From positions 62,001 through 126,000 of the forward strand of contig NZ_JARXLA010000003.1 of assembly GCF_029872155.1 (NCBI RefSeq): a DNA stretch of 64,000 nucleotides, read 5' to 3'. Below, one piece after another: positions 36,461 to 45,928 of this stretch. The DNA comes from Hyphomicrobium sp. D-2. GTDB taxonomy: Bacteria; Pseudomonadota; Alphaproteobacteria; Rhizobiales; Hyphomicrobiaceae. The first letter of the stretch is position 1, and the number at the start of each line of letters is the position of its first letter. A model generated the notes under the pieces. It saw only the letters and a list, made by a program, of their open reading frames with translations. It was not told the DNA's origin and made no database searches. A program made the translations under genes and the position numbers.

Positions 36461-38464
36461 ATGAGCACCAACGGTTCTCAGCGCCCTAGATCTTTGCAAG
36501 AGTGGCAAACGCTTCTACTGCAGCTTCCGCGTCTTAATAAGCGTTTAATCTTGGTTGGGCTGGATCTGGCGCTGCTTATTCTCGCGCTGTGGATTGCCCT
36601 CTCTATCCGTTACAACACGGTATACATTCCACCGGATTTCGCCGTCGGTCTGATCCTGCTCAGCGGGCCGCTTATTACGGTCGCGACGTTTGCAATTTCA
36701 GAGCTCTATCGTCTTGTAACCCGCTATCTCGGTTATCGGGGTCATACCCGCATCATCGGCTGCATTTGGCTTTCGGTGCTGATCTGGTCGCTGGTGGCGT
36801 TCATGGCTGGCCAGCCCGCCGCCCCGCCGCGCTCGGTTCTGTTCGGTTACGGAATTCTGGCCACGCTGTTCATCACCGGCAGCCGCGAAATGATCTCGAT
36901 GCTTTTGGAAAGCGCAGGCGTGCGCCTTTCAGAGCTGCCAGCGGATGTGGAGCGCACGCCGGTCATCATTTTTGGTGCCGGACAACTTGGCGTCCAGTTG
37001 CTTGAGACGCTGCGTCGGGGCAATGCGCGCCAGGCCGTTGCTTTCGTCGACACCGAACCTTCGGTCTGGAGGCAGTATGTTGCCGGCGTGAAGGTGCACG
37101 ATGCCCGGCGACTGCCCAGCCTGATCGAACGTTATCACGTCAAGGAAGTGCTGGTTGCACTTCCCAATGATCGGCGGCATGAGCGAAAGCGCATTTTGAA
37201 GGAGCTGCAACAACAGCCCGTTCAGGTGCTCACGCTTCCCGACGTTGAAGATGTAACCTCTGGCAGGGTCAGCGTTGCCGACCTGCGCCGTCTTGAGGTG
37301 AACGACCTGCTCGGACGCGACCGGGTGCCGCCCGATGCGAAGCTGCTCATGCGCAAGACGCAGGGAAAATCGATCCTTGTGACCGGTGCGGGTGGTTCGA
37401 TCGGATCGGAGCTTGTGCGCCAGCTTCTCAAGCATCGCCCACGCCGGATCGTGCTTTTTGAGCTGTCGGAAATAGCGCTCTATCGGATCAACGACGAAGT
37501 CGCAGAAGTGGTGCGTGGCATGCAGCCCGATGAGCCACGCCCGGAAATAGTAGGTGTGCTGGGTTCGGTATGTGACGCTACGAAGGTCCGTGAAACACTG
37601 ACCGATTACGGCGTCGAGGTGATCTACCACGCGGCAGCCTATAAGCATGTGCCGATTGTGGAACAGAACCCGATCGCAGGACTGCAGAACAACACGTTCG
37701 GCACCGCTGCACTCGTTGAGCAGGCGCAGGCGGCGGGCGTTGAACTGTTCGTGCTGATCTCCACCGACAAGGCTGTGCGACCCACCAACGTCATGGGTGC
37801 AAGCAAACGCATGGCCGAGCTGGTGCTGCAGGCAGCAGCGGCAAAGGGCAGGCCGACGGTGTTCACGATGGTGCGCTTCGGCAATGTGCTCGATAGCTCG
37901 GGCTCAGTGGTTCAGAAATTCCGCAGGCAAATAAAGGCCGGCGGTCCGGTGACGGTGACGCACCCGGACATCATCCGGTATTTCATGTCCATTCCCGAGG
38001 CGGCCGAACTCGTTATTCAGGCCGGAGCCATGGCAGAAGGCGGCGAGGTGTTCGTGCTCGACATGGGCGAGCCGGTCAGGATCGACGACATGGCCCGCCT
38101 GATGGTTCGGCTATCGGGCTACGATGTAAAGGACGCGGAAAAGCCCGATGGCGACATCGCCATCATGTACACTGGCCTGCGTCCGGGCGAGAAACTCTAT
38201 GAAGAGCTTCTGATCGGCGACAACACCAGCCAAACCGAGCATCCGCGGATCTGGCGCTCTGATGAGCCCTTCCTGAGCGAAGATGATTTGCGGCGGCAGT
38301 TGTCGCAATTGTCAGCGGCTGTAGAAACACGCGATTTGAATGCGCTTCATGCCGTCTTGCTGCGGAATGTCGAAGGCTATCATCCAGAGGGCGCAATATC
38401 GACGCTTCTGGTCGATGATGAGCGCACGCGCGATTGGCCGACGCAATCGCGTACGCTCCACTGA
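36461..38464 (+). CDS. FlaA1/CapD-type nucleotide-sugar 4,6-dehydratase, membrane-bound
   Basis: The 667-residue protein has four N-terminal membrane helices (about residues 25–140), a CoA_binding_3-like Rossmann domain (FGAGQLGVQLLETLRRG) and an extended SDR domain starting at SILVTGAGGSIGSELVRQLL. In the active site LISTDKAVRPTNVMGASKR the usual Tyr is Met, the mark of the WbpM/PglF/FlaA1 group of UDP-sugar 4,6-dehydratases. Such enzymes start the synthesis of rare diamino or deoxy sugars for capsule, O-antigen or protein glycosylation. A glycosyltransferase follows after 3 nt. Confidence 0.93.
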   Translation: MSTNGSQRPRSLQEWQTLLLQLPRLNKRLILVGLDLALLILALWIALSIRYNTVYIPPDFAVGLILLSGPLITVATFAISELYRLVTRYLGYRGHTRIIGCIWLSVLIWSLVAFMAGQPAAPPRSVLFGYGILATLFITGSREMISMLLESAGVRLSELPADVERTPVIIFGAGQLGVQLLETLRRGNARQAVAFVDTEPSVWRQYVAGVKVHDARRLPSLIERYHVKEVLVALPNDRRHERKRILKELQQQPVQVLTLPDVEDVTSGRVSVADLRRLEVNDLLGRDRVPPDAKLLMRKTQGKSILVTGAGGSIGSELVRQLLKHRPRRIVLFELSEIALYRINDEVAEVVRGMQPDEPRPEIVGVLGSVCDATKVRETLTDYGVEVIYHAAAYKHVPIVEQNPIAGLQNNTFGTAALVEQAQAAGVELFVLISTDKAVRPTNVMGASKRMAELVLQAAAAKGRPTVFTMVRFGNVLDSSGSVVQKFRRQIKAGGPVTVTHPDIIRYFMSIPEAAELVIQAGAMAEGGEVFVLDMGEPVRIDDMARLMVRLSGYDVKDAEKPDGDIAIMYTGLRPGEKLYEELLIGDNTSQTEHPRIWRSDEPFLSEDDLRRQLSQLSAAVETRDLNALHAVLLRNVEGYHPEGAISTLLVDDERTRDWPTQSRTLH

Positions 38465-38467
38465 TCA

Positions 38468-39619
38468 TTGAAGGCTGCGTCTGTGGTTGAGGCTGTCAGC
38501 AAGCACATTGCTTTTGTGTGTCCGGGCGTCAACGCCATTCAGAATTTTCCCGCTTTGCTCGCAGAGCTGGTGGCGAAGGGACATCGCGCGTTCGTTCTGT
38601 CGTCGGAGCTGCAAAAGGCAGAAGCGGACCAGCTTGGGAAGCTGGGTGTCGAGCACGCAATTATTGGCGCGGAGGACAGCGGATGGAAGCTGCTGTCCGA
38701 CTGGAAGGCGGTCGGCGCGATCCGGCAGCAACTGGTGCGCTGGGGGGCCGACGTTGTCGTGGCCAGCGGCGGCCGTACCATGATCTATGGCGCGCTTGCT
38801 GCAAAGCGGGCGCATGTTGCGCGCACAGTCGTCATTGTTGGCGCATTGCCCGAGCATCGCTTCACCGGCACACTCGCCGAAAACGAAATGCCTGCCTGGC
38901 GATATGGTCAGGCGCTGCGCAGTGCCGATGTCGCGCTGTTTCATAATGGCGATGATATTGCGCTGCTGAAAAAGCTTGGCATCGTTCCCGAGGGGCTGCC
39001 CGTTTCCCTGACGCCGGGCGCCGATGTGGATCTGGAGGCATATCCAGTGAAGCCGCTGCCGCCGATCACTCAGGGCATCAGTTTTCTTATGGTCGCAGGT
39101 CTCGATGTGCGTCGAGGGGTGGAGGACTATTGCGCGGCGGCTGCGCTGTTGCGTCAGCGCTCGCCGAACGCCCGGTTTCTTCTGGCTGCCTTGCCGGACG
39201 ATGATGCGGATGCTCAGACCGTTGATCCTGCGCTGCTGGCTTCTTCGGGAGACATCGAGTTTCTCGGCGTCCTTGATGATCATGCCGATGCCGATCTGCT
39301 GGAGCAGGCACACGTATTTGTTTATCCCGCGCGTTTGGCAGGCATGCCGCAACCGGTGTTGAATGCCCTCGCCACCGGTCGGCCGATTGTCACCAGCGCT
39401 ATTCCCGGTTGCCGCGAGGCCGTTGATGATCAGGTGAACGGCAGGCTTGTTCCAGCGCGAGACGTCGAAGCATTGGCCGATGCGATGGGAAATTTTCTGC
39501 GCCGTCCGGACCGCATTCCTTCAATGGCTCTCGCAAGTCGCGCCAAGGCTGAGAAACTGGCGTCGATCACGGATACCCGGTTCACCGTGATGGAAGCGTT
39601 GGCGCTGGACGACACCTGA
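38468..39619 (+). CDS. Family 4-like glycosyltransferase
   Basis: The 383-residue protein has the GT-B fold pattern: an N-terminal domain with AFVCPGVNAIQNFPALLAEL and a C-terminal nucleotide-sugar domain with FLMVAGLDVRRGVEDYC and the acceptor segment VFVYPARLAGMPQPVLNALATGRPIVTSAIPGCREAV, which replaces the canonical EGFGLPxLEAMA motif. It probably adds a sugar made with the help of the upstream dehydratase. The TTG at 38468 follows the previous stop by 3 nt; a GTG at 38483 is an alternative. Confidence 0.87.
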   Translation: MKAASVVEAVSKHIAFVCPGVNAIQNFPALLAELVAKGHRAFVLSSELQKAEADQLGKLGVEHAIIGAEDSGWKLLSDWKAVGAIRQQLVRWGADVVVASGGRTMIYGALAAKRAHVARTVVIVGALPEHRFTGTLAENEMPAWRYGQALRSADVALFHNGDDIALLKKLGIVPEGLPVSLTPGADVDLEAYPVKPLPPITQGISFLMVAGLDVRRGVEDYCAAAALLRQRSPNARFLLAALPDDDADAQTVDPALLASSGDIEFLGVLDDHADADLLEQAHVFVYPARLAGMPQPVLNALATGRPIVTSAIPGCREAVDDQVNGRLVPARDVEALADAMGNFLRRPDRIPSMALASRAKAEKLASITDTRFTVMEALALDDT

Positions 39620-39745
39620 AGCCGTCGCTTGCCTGCCTCATCGCTGTCACGTCGGGAACAGCCCCAAGGGCGGTTTCAATCCATTGTTCCTTCGTAGATC
39701 ACGCCGCACGAAAGCCGAGCGGCCAATACGATGGAGCTTTTGATT

Positions 39746-40006
39746 ATGGATTGCCGCATTTTCTCAGCCGCCTTGCTCGCAGCGGCGTTTTTTGCCGGAG
39801 CTACAACGCAGGCTGACGCCCGGGGCGCGAAGGATTTCTACACGCAGGACTATAAATTCGACCGTCCCATGCGCGGTTATGAAGGGCAGGCAGGAAACTA
39901 TTATTGCTCCTATCAGCGTCTGCCAAATCGCGTGTGCAACGTTGATCGCAGCGGCAATGAGCGCTGCAAGGTCAAGGGTTGGACGTTGCGCCAGCATTGC
40001 TATTGA
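39746..40006 (+). CDS. Small secreted protein, cysteine-containing
   Basis: The 86-residue protein has a signal peptide ending near ADA-RG and a mature part of about 60 residues with four cysteines (YYCSYQRLPNRVCNVDRSGNERCKVKGWTLRQHCY), which could form two disulfides. No family is recognised, although similar short periplasmic proteins occur in Hyphomicrobiales. The ATG at 39746 is favoured because GGAG lies 9 nt upstream; the ATG at 39731 is in frame too. It is convergent with the EAL-domain gene. Confidence 0.6.
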   Translation: MDCRIFSAALLAAAFFAGATTQADARGAKDFYTQDYKFDRPMRGYEGQAGNYYCSYQRLPNRVCNVDRSGNERCKVKGWTLRQHCY

Positions 40007-40072
40007 TCGTGATACGATCTGTGCTGATGGAGCTGCACGGAGCGGCGGCTGGAAAGCACAGGTTGCGCAGGG

Positions 40073-42262
40073 TTACGCTACGGTGCGGGCGTCGTTTCGA
40101 CAGAGGTAGTTGGCGAGAGCTGCGGCAGACAGTGGCTCGGCATACAGATAGCCCTGTCCTTCGGTGCAGCCCAGCATGCGCAGCGTTTCTGCCTGCTCCT
40201 CTGTTTCGATGCCTTCAGCGGTGACGTTGAGCTTGAAGCAGCGACCCAGATAAATGATTGCCTGTACGATCGCAGCGTCTTCTTCGTCGGCACATACATC
40301 GCGCACAAATGAACGATCGATCTTGAGGCGCGAGACAGGAAAACGCTTCAAGAGATTGAGCGAAGCGAAGCCTGTGCCGTAGTCGTCGAAGGCGATGCTT
40401 ATGCCGCGAGACAGCATTTCGCGCAGCGGGACAACGATCGCATGCTCTCCGCGCAGCATGATGTTTTCGGTGATTTCCAGCTCTAGCGCCTCTGGGGGCA
40501 GCTTGTAAGTGAGCAGCGCGTCTTCCACCCGGGACATCAGATCGCCGGCATCAAACTGAGCGCCGAACAAGTTTACCGCGACGCGGAAATTGGGATGGTG
40601 GGTGCGCAACAAAGCTGCCTGCTTGCATGCGGTGCGCAGAACCCAGTTGCCCACATCCGCAGCGAGCGGGCCTTTTTCCAAGTGACTGAGAAATGCGCCA
40701 GGAGCCAGCAGGCCGCGCGTGGGATGACGCCAGCGCAGCAGTGCTTCCGCGCCGATGATCGAAGCATCGTTGAGGATTACCTGCGGCTGATAGAAGAGTT
40801 CGAACTGTGACGCTGCCAGTGCCTGGCGCAGCTCACTTTCAATAGTGCGCCGTGCAATGACCACCTGGCGCATCTCTGGCTTGAAAAACTCATATCCGCG
40901 GCGCCGGGTTGCCTTTGCGCGTTCCAGCGCGAGATTGGCATTGGCGGTGAGTTCTTCTGCGTTGGTGCCATCATCCGGGCAGCGGGCGATGCCGATGTTG
41001 ACGCCGAGGTAGACGACCTCAGCATCAACAAGGAACGGCAAGTCGAACAGACTGAGAAGATTTTCAGCTTTGTTCGAAGCTTCGGAGGCGGAAAGATCAG
41101 GCCAGTAGACTGCGAACTCATCGGCGCCGAAACGGGAAACCTTGGCCTTGGCAGCGGTGAGGGTTGAAAGACGCGCTGCGGCCTGGCTCAAAAGCTGATC
41201 ACCGGCGCCGTGACCGAGGGAATCGTTGATGTCCTTGAAGCCGGAGAGATCCAGTTGGAAAAGCGTGCCGCTGCCATTGGTTGAAAGCTGTCGCACAGCG
41301 GCAAGGAAGCGGCAGCGATTAGGCAGGCCGGTCAGCGGATCGAGTTCAGCGCGTGCATAGAGCCTATGCTCGCCCTGCCGGGCAATGCTGATATCGCGCA
41401 ACACCGCGCCAAAGCCCGCATCGTGATCGCGCGTCACGGACAGCGTCATTTCGAGTTCCAGCTCTGTGCCGTCGCGATGCCGTACGATGAATCCGGCCCG
41501 CGGTGCGGAACGATCGGCGGCGGTTTTGCGAACGGCACGAGTGAGCTTTGCGGTTTGGGTACGGCGCAGTCGATCGGGAAAGACAAAGCTGACAGGCTGG
41601 CCCAGTACTTCATGCGCGGAATAGCCCATCATCGCTTCAGCGGACTTGTTCCAAAACGTGATGCCGCCGTGTGCATCCGCGCATACGATTGCATTGGGTG
41701 ATGTTGAGGCGATACGTTCGAACCGTAGATCGCCGTCATCGCTGGCAGCATGCACGCGGCGCATCTCCAGGCGCTCCATCACCAGCGCGGCGACGTCCTC
41801 CAGTGCTCTGCGATCCTTGCTGCAGAACTTCGACCAGGGCTTGGGGTCGAACACGCATATCGCGCCGATCTTGTGCCCGGATGGCGCAACGAGCGGGACG
41901 CCGGCGTAAAAGCGGATGCCTGGGCTCTTGCGGACGATTGCCGATCCAGCCAGATGCGGGTCTGCTGCGGTATCGGGCACGCAGAACAGCGCGTCCTGCG
42001 AATTTATATAGGTGCAAATACGTTCGTGGCGCGGCAGGTCGCCAAGCTCGGCGCCATACTGCGATTTGACGTGCACGCGATCGCGCCCGACGATAAAAAG
42101 TGCCGCCATCGGCACCCGGCACACACGGGCAGCGAGCTTTACGATGCGGTCAAGGTCGGGGTCGGCTGGACTGCCGATGATGCGGTATTCTTCAAGTGCG
42201 CGGATGCGATCCGCTTCGCGGAGCGTAGCACTGGTAAAACGGTCTTCGCTGGGACCAAGCAT
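40073..42262 (-). CDS. GAF-PAS-GGDEF-EAL cyclic-di-GMP phosphodiesterase
   Basis: The 729-residue protein contains a GAF domain (about 20–165), a PAS domain (about 180–300, FWNKSAEAMMGYSAHEVLGQPVSF), a GGDEF domain (about 305–460) and an EAL domain (about 475–725). The cyclase signature is RFGADEF, so the second Gly is Ala and cyclase activity is doubtful. The EAL residues are complete: EALLRWRHP, the Glu of ITEN, DDYGTGFASLNLLKRF, KIDRSFV and AEGIETEEQ, so it should hydrolyse c-di-GMP. It is soluble and likely senses an intracellular signal. GAGGCTTT precedes its ATG. Confidence 0.93.
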   Translation of the reverse strand: MLGPSEDRFTSATLREADRIRALEEYRIIGSPADPDLDRIVKLAARVCRVPMAALFIVGRDRVHVKSQYGAELGDLPRHERICTYINSQDALFCVPDTAADPHLAGSAIVRKSPGIRFYAGVPLVAPSGHKIGAICVFDPKPWSKFCSKDRRALEDVAALVMERLEMRRVHAASDDGDLRFERIASTSPNAIVCADAHGGITFWNKSAEAMMGYSAHEVLGQPVSFVFPDRLRRTQTAKLTRAVRKTAADRSAPRAGFIVRHRDGTELELEMTLSVTRDHDAGFGAVLRDISIARQGEHRLYARAELDPLTGLPNRCRFLAAVRQLSTNGSGTLFQLDLSGFKDINDSLGHGAGDQLLSQAAARLSTLTAAKAKVSRFGADEFAVYWPDLSASEASNKAENLLSLFDLPFLVDAEVVYLGVNIGIARCPDDGTNAEELTANANLALERAKATRRRGYEFFKPEMRQVVIARRTIESELRQALAASQFELFYQPQVILNDASIIGAEALLRWRHPTRGLLAPGAFLSHLEKGPLAADVGNWVLRTACKQAALLRTHHPNFRVAVNLFGAQFDAGDLMSRVEDALLTYKLPPEALELEITENIMLRGEHAIVVPLREMLSRGISIAFDDYGTGFASLNLLKRFPVSRLKIDRSFVRDVCADEEDAAIVQAIIYLGRCFKLNVTAEGIETEEQAETLRMLGCTEGQGYLYAEPLSAAALANYLCRNDARTVA

Positions 42263-42649
42263 AAAGCCTCACTTGATTTCCGCGATCACCAGCTAAAATA
42301 GAAGATCGGAACTTCACGACATATGAAAATCAAGATTCGATTTTGCGGCCATTGGTTAGTCTTTTGCTGACCAAGACATGGCCGACGCATCCGGATGCCG
42401 GGGCTTTTGGTCAGTCAGCATCGCGTTTCAGAGCGACGATAGACCGGTTCAGAGACGAAATGCGGCGTCACGGGTCAGCTGCATGTTCTGACAAATATTA
42501 TGCGTTGGTCCGGCAGGGCGGGTCGGCTTTTACCTCTGCTGCCTCTGCGCGGCGGTGCCCACCCAAAGGTCGGACAGTCGGATTGTGGAGGCCGCATGGA
42601 AAGCTCGGCGGCTGATGCCACCGTTGTCTGAAGCGTCAGTGGAATACGT
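42263..42649. other. Gene-less interval upstream of the EAL gene
   Basis: About 390 nt without a supported gene lie between the EAL-protein start and the stop of the DUF6494 gene. Short plus-strand frames lack ribosome-binding sites. Confidence 0.45.
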
Positions 42650-42880
42650 TTATCGGAGGTCGATGTCGTCTTCGATCACGTGCCTCAGGCCGGTTCCCTC
42701 GGCGGTCAGCACCATCCGCACCCGCAATTTACCGCTATCGGCGAATTGGGCGCCGTGCTGCTCTCCATCCCGCACCAGAGCTTCGATTTCGCGCTGGGAG
42801 GTGATCCCCACCTGCTTCAGAAACCGGCGTAAGGAGAGATTAAAGCGGTCTTCGTCCAGCGATTTGTTATCGGTTTTCAT
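42650..42880 (-). CDS. DUF6494 family protein
   Basis: The 76-residue cytosolic protein fits the small DUF6494 family: FNLSLRRFLKQVGITSQREIEALVRDG followed by a short beta portion LRVRMVLTAEGTGLRHVIEDDIDL. No function is known. The ATG at 42880 is supported by AAGGTGATGCA upstream. It is divergent from DUF2948. Confidence 0.75.
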   Translation of the reverse strand: MKTDNKSLDEDRFNLSLRRFLKQVGITSQREIEALVRDGEQHGAQFADSGKLRVRMVLTAEGTGLRHVIEDDIDLR

Positions 42881-43087
42881 TGCATCACCTTGTGTCTGGG
42901 CCATGCTGACGTGGCGCACGGCGCGGGAATGGGCGCTGCTACAAGTTACGGTGTGGCCCCGATGCGGCCGATGGGCGCTTGGCCAATGTGGTCGGGCCAG
43001 TTGTGTTGCACCGCTAGGGCTGCGAAGCTATCAACGTTTGAGGGCCTGTGGCCATACCTTTGGGCCGAATGGCTGGGATGCCGGCAT

Positions 43088-43528
43088 ATGAAAGACTTGA
43101 AGCTGATCGCCCTTGATCCGGAGGATCTGCGGGTTCTCTCCTGCCATCTGCAGGATGCGATCATCCGCGTCGGCGATATGGCCTATCTCAGCCGCGAGAT
43201 GCGCTTTGCTGCTATCGCCAACCGGTTCGATTGGGAAGCAGCAGTCCAGACGGAGCAGGCCGAAGGCCAACGCCGCCGCTCAGGTCTGCGATTTGAGCGC
43301 GTAAAGGCTGCCCGCGTTCTGGGGTTTGACCTGCAGAACAAAGACGCGGTGCTGGAACTGCTGGCCCTAACCTTCGACCCTGCCGAGGAACCATCGGGCT
43401 CCATCACGCTGCATTTTGCCGGTGGGGCTGCGGTTCAGCTTCAGGTCGAATGCATTGAGGCCGAGCTGCGTGATCTGGGCGCCGTCTGGCGTGCCCAATC
43501 CAAACCGGTCCACACAATCGACGAATAA
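43088..43528 (+). CDS. DUF2948 family protein
   Basis: The 146-residue protein matches DUF2948, an alphaproteobacterial family almost always encoded directly upstream of hisD: KLIALDPEDLRVLSCHLQDAI, RFAAIANRFDWE, LTLxFD-type core and a C-terminal LRDLGAVWRAQSKPVHTIDE. The role is unknown. The ATG at 43088 is chosen as the family start; the frame extends upstream through non-coding-like sequence. hisD begins 51 nt downstream. Confidence 0.88.
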   Translation: MKDLKLIALDPEDLRVLSCHLQDAIIRVGDMAYLSREMRFAAIANRFDWEAAVQTEQAEGQRRRSGLRFERVKAARVLGFDLQNKDAVLELLALTFDPAEEPSGSITLHFAGGAAVQLQVECIEAELRDLGAVWRAQSKPVHTIDE

Positions 43529-43579
43529 ATCAGGTCAGATCACACTTATTCAGGAGACGGCCGCAGGGCCGATTACGAC

Positions 43580-44905
43580 ATGCCCAAGCGGCTGAACACG
43601 CGTGACCCCCAATTTGATGCAGCTTTCGCTCAGTTCCTGGGCGAGAAGCGGGAATCGTCGGCGGATGTTGGCGCGGCGGTGGCATCCATCATTGATGACG
43701 TGCGGACCCGTGGCGACGCGGCCCTGATCGATCTTTCCAAAAAATACGATCACGTCGATCTCGAAGCGCTGGGGCTGCGCGTCTCGGCCGAGGAAATGCG
43801 CCGCGCCCGCGAAGCGTGCAGCGCCGATACGCTGGAAGCGCTGGAGTTTGCGTCGGCCCGCATCGCCGAGCATCACCAGCGCCAGCTGCCGACCAATGAG
43901 CGCTACACGGACGAGCGTGGCGCCGAGCTTGGCTGGCGCTGGACGGCGGTCGAGTCGGCTGGCCTCTATGTTCCGGGTGGGCTTGCCTCATATCCCAGCT
44001 CGGTGCTGATGAATGTCATTCCGGCCAAGGTGGCCGGCGTGCCACGCATCGTGATGGTCGTGCCTGCGCCCCGCGGTGAGATCAATCCGCTGGTGCTGGC
44101 CGCTGCCGAGATGGCTGGCATTGAAGAGGTTTATCGCGTTGGTGGTGCGCAGGCCGTGGCTGCGCTCGCCTATGGCACCGAAACGATTGCGCCGGTTGCA
44201 AAGATCGTTGGGCCCGGCAACGCCTATGTCGCCGCTGCCAAGCGTCAGGTGTTCGGCGCCGTTGGCATCGACAGCATCGCCGGTCCTTCCGAGGTGCTGG
44301 TGATCGCCGACCGCCACAACAATCCCGAGTGGATCGCGGCCGATTTGCTGGCGCAGGCTGAGCACGACACTGCAGCACAATCGATCCTGATGACGGACGA
44401 CGCCGAATTTGGCCGTGCGGTGGAGGCTGCCGTAATGCGCCAGCTGCAGACGCTGCCCCGTGGCAACATCGCCGGCGAAAGCTGGAACGTGTTCGGCGCC
44501 ATCATCGAGCTTCAGTCTCTGGATGAAGCACCTGCTCTTGCGGATCGGATCGCGGCTGAGCATCTCGAAATCGCTACGCAGGATGCCGAGGCGCTGGGCG
44601 AGCGCATCCGCAATGCCGGTGCGCTGTTCCTGGGCGCCTATACGCCGGAGATGATCGGCGACTATGTCGCCGGGCCGAACCACGTGCTGCCGACATCGCG
44701 TACGGCGCGCTTTTCGTCTGGCCTCGGCGTGCTGGACTTCATGAAGCGTACCTCGATCCTCAAGCTCGATCGCAACGCGCTGGCCGAGCTGGCGCCCGCA
44801 GCCATGGCGCTCGCCCGCGCCGAAGGGCTGGAGGCGCATCGGTCATCCGCCGAGATCCGCCTGCAATCGGAGCAGCAACCCATGCCAGAGCGTGCATCAT
44901 CATGA
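43580..44905 (+). CDS. hisD: Histidinol dehydrogenase
   Basis: The 441-residue enzyme catalyses the last two steps of histidine synthesis, oxidising L-histidinol to histidine with two NAD+ and one Zn2+. Family features are [76 protein letters not shown] and the C-terminal [23 protein letters not shown] lies 23 nt before the ATG and a CGGCC/GGCCG hairpin between them may bring it to working distance. UPF0262 starts inside its stop codon. Confidence 0.96.
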   Translation: MPKRLNTRDPQFDAAFAQFLGEKRESSADVGAAVASIIDDVRTRGDAALIDLSKKYDHVDLEALGLRVSAEEMRRAREACSADTLEALEFASARIAEHHQRQLPTNERYTDERGAELGWRWTAVESAGLYVPGGLASYPSSVLMNVIPAKVAGVPRIVMVVPAPRGEINPLVLAAAEMAGIEEVYRVGGAQAVAALAYGTETIAPVAKIVGPGNAYVAAAKRQVFGAVGIDSIAGPSEVLVIADRHNNPEWIAADLLAQAEHDTAAQSILMTDDAEFGRAVEAAVMRQLQTLPRGNIAGESWNVFGAIIELQSLDEAPALADRIAAEHLEIATQDAEALGERIRNAGALFLGAYTPEMIGDYVAGPNHVLPTSRTARFSSGLGVLDFMKRTSILKLDRNALAELAPAAMALARAEGLEAHRSSAEIRLQSEQQPMPERASS

Positions 44906-45399
44906 CGACCGAGGTCGAGAGCCAGGATCTTCCCCGTGCGCGGCTAGTTGCAATCACGTTGGATGAAAAATCCATCGCGACCAGCAATTCAAATATCGAG
45001 CATGAGCGAGAGGTCGCGATTTTCGACATTCTTGAGGGCAACTCGTTTGCCCTCGAAGGTCGCGATGAGGGTCCATACAAGCTCAATCTCGCTTTGATGG
45101 ACGATCGGCTGGTTTTCGTCGTCAGCAGTGAGGCGGATGAAGTTCTCATCACCCACATGCTTTCGCTGACACCGCTGAAGCGCATCATGAAAGATTATTT
45201 CCTGGTGTGCGAAAGCTATTACGAGGCGATCCGAACGGCGCCGCCATCGCGCATCCAGGCCATCGACATGGGACGGCGCGGCCTGCACGACGAGGGCAGC
45301 CGCACGCTGCTGGAGCGGCTGGCGGGCAAGATCACCGTCGACATAGACACGGCCCGAAGGCTGTTCACGCTTATCTGCGCGTTGCACTGGAAGGGTTAG
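44902..45399 (+). CDS. UPF0262 family protein
   Basis: The 165-residue protein belongs to UPF0262, a family of unknown function nearly restricted to alphaproteobacteria and placed between hisD and a low-molecular-weight phosphatase, as here. Characteristic segments are [31 protein letters not shown] and [24 protein letters not shown]. It overlaps the hisD stop by 4 nt (ATGA) and is 4 nt from the phosphatase, so all three are one transcript. Confidence 0.92.
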   Translation: MTTEVESQDLPRARLVAITLDEKSIATSNSNIEHEREVAIFDILEGNSFALEGRDEGPYKLNLALMDDRLVFVVSSEADEVLITHMLSLTPLKRIMKDYFLVCESYYEAIRTAPPSRIQAIDMGRRGLHDEGSRTLLERLAGKITVDIDTARRLFTLICALHWKG

Positions 45400-45403
45400 C
45401 GCC

Positions 45404-45928
45404 ATGTCTCGCGACTTCGCGAGCAGCGGCGGCACTGCCGGACTTACGGCTTCTCAAACCGGGGCGCCGGATATGGAAGCCGGACCATTGCCCGGTGCCG
45501 TGCTCTTCGCCTGTACGACAAACGCGGTTCGATCCGTCATGGCGTCAGCAATCCTGCGCCATCTGGCGGGTAATCGTGTTTATGTCGCGTCGGCGGGCGT
45601 GCGTGCAGGCGAGGTCGATCCATTCGTCACCGCAGTCATGGATGAGATCGGCATTGATGTTTCAGGACATACCCCGCACACGCTGCGCGAGCTGAATGAC
45701 ACCTCATTCGATCTGATCGTTTCACTGTCGCCGGAAGCTCACCATCAGGCGCTGGAGCTTACGCGTACGATGGCCGTCGACGTTGAATACTGGCCGACGA
45801 TTGATGCCACGGTGATGGTGGGACACGGCACGCGTGAGCAGACGCTGATGGATTATCGCGCTGTGCGCGACGGCCTTTTTGAGCGCATCAAACAGCGCTT
45901 CGGCTTTGGCGGCGGACCAACCGTTTAA
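45404..45928 (+). CDS. Low-molecular-weight phosphotyrosine phosphatase-like protein
   Basis: The 174-residue protein has the P-loop of the LMW-PTP/arsenate reductase fold, FACTTNAVRSVMA (Cys-x5-Arg-Ser), near residue 36, and a C-terminal acidic region DYRAVRDGLFERI. Compared with classic enzymes the general-acid Asp-Pro is not obvious, so the substrate (phosphotyrosine or other) is open. It is a fixed member of the hisD–UPF0262 cluster. Its stop codon overlaps the stop of the convergent cyclase gene within TTAA. Confidence 0.88.
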   Translation: MSRDFASSGGTAGLTASQTGAPDMEAGPLPGAVLFACTTNAVRSVMASAILRHLAGNRVYVASAGVRAGEVDPFVTAVMDEIGIDVSGHTPHTLRELNDTSFDLIVSLSPEAHHQALELTRTMAVDVEYWPTIDATVMVGHGTREQTLMDYRAVRDGLFERIKQRFGFGGGPTV

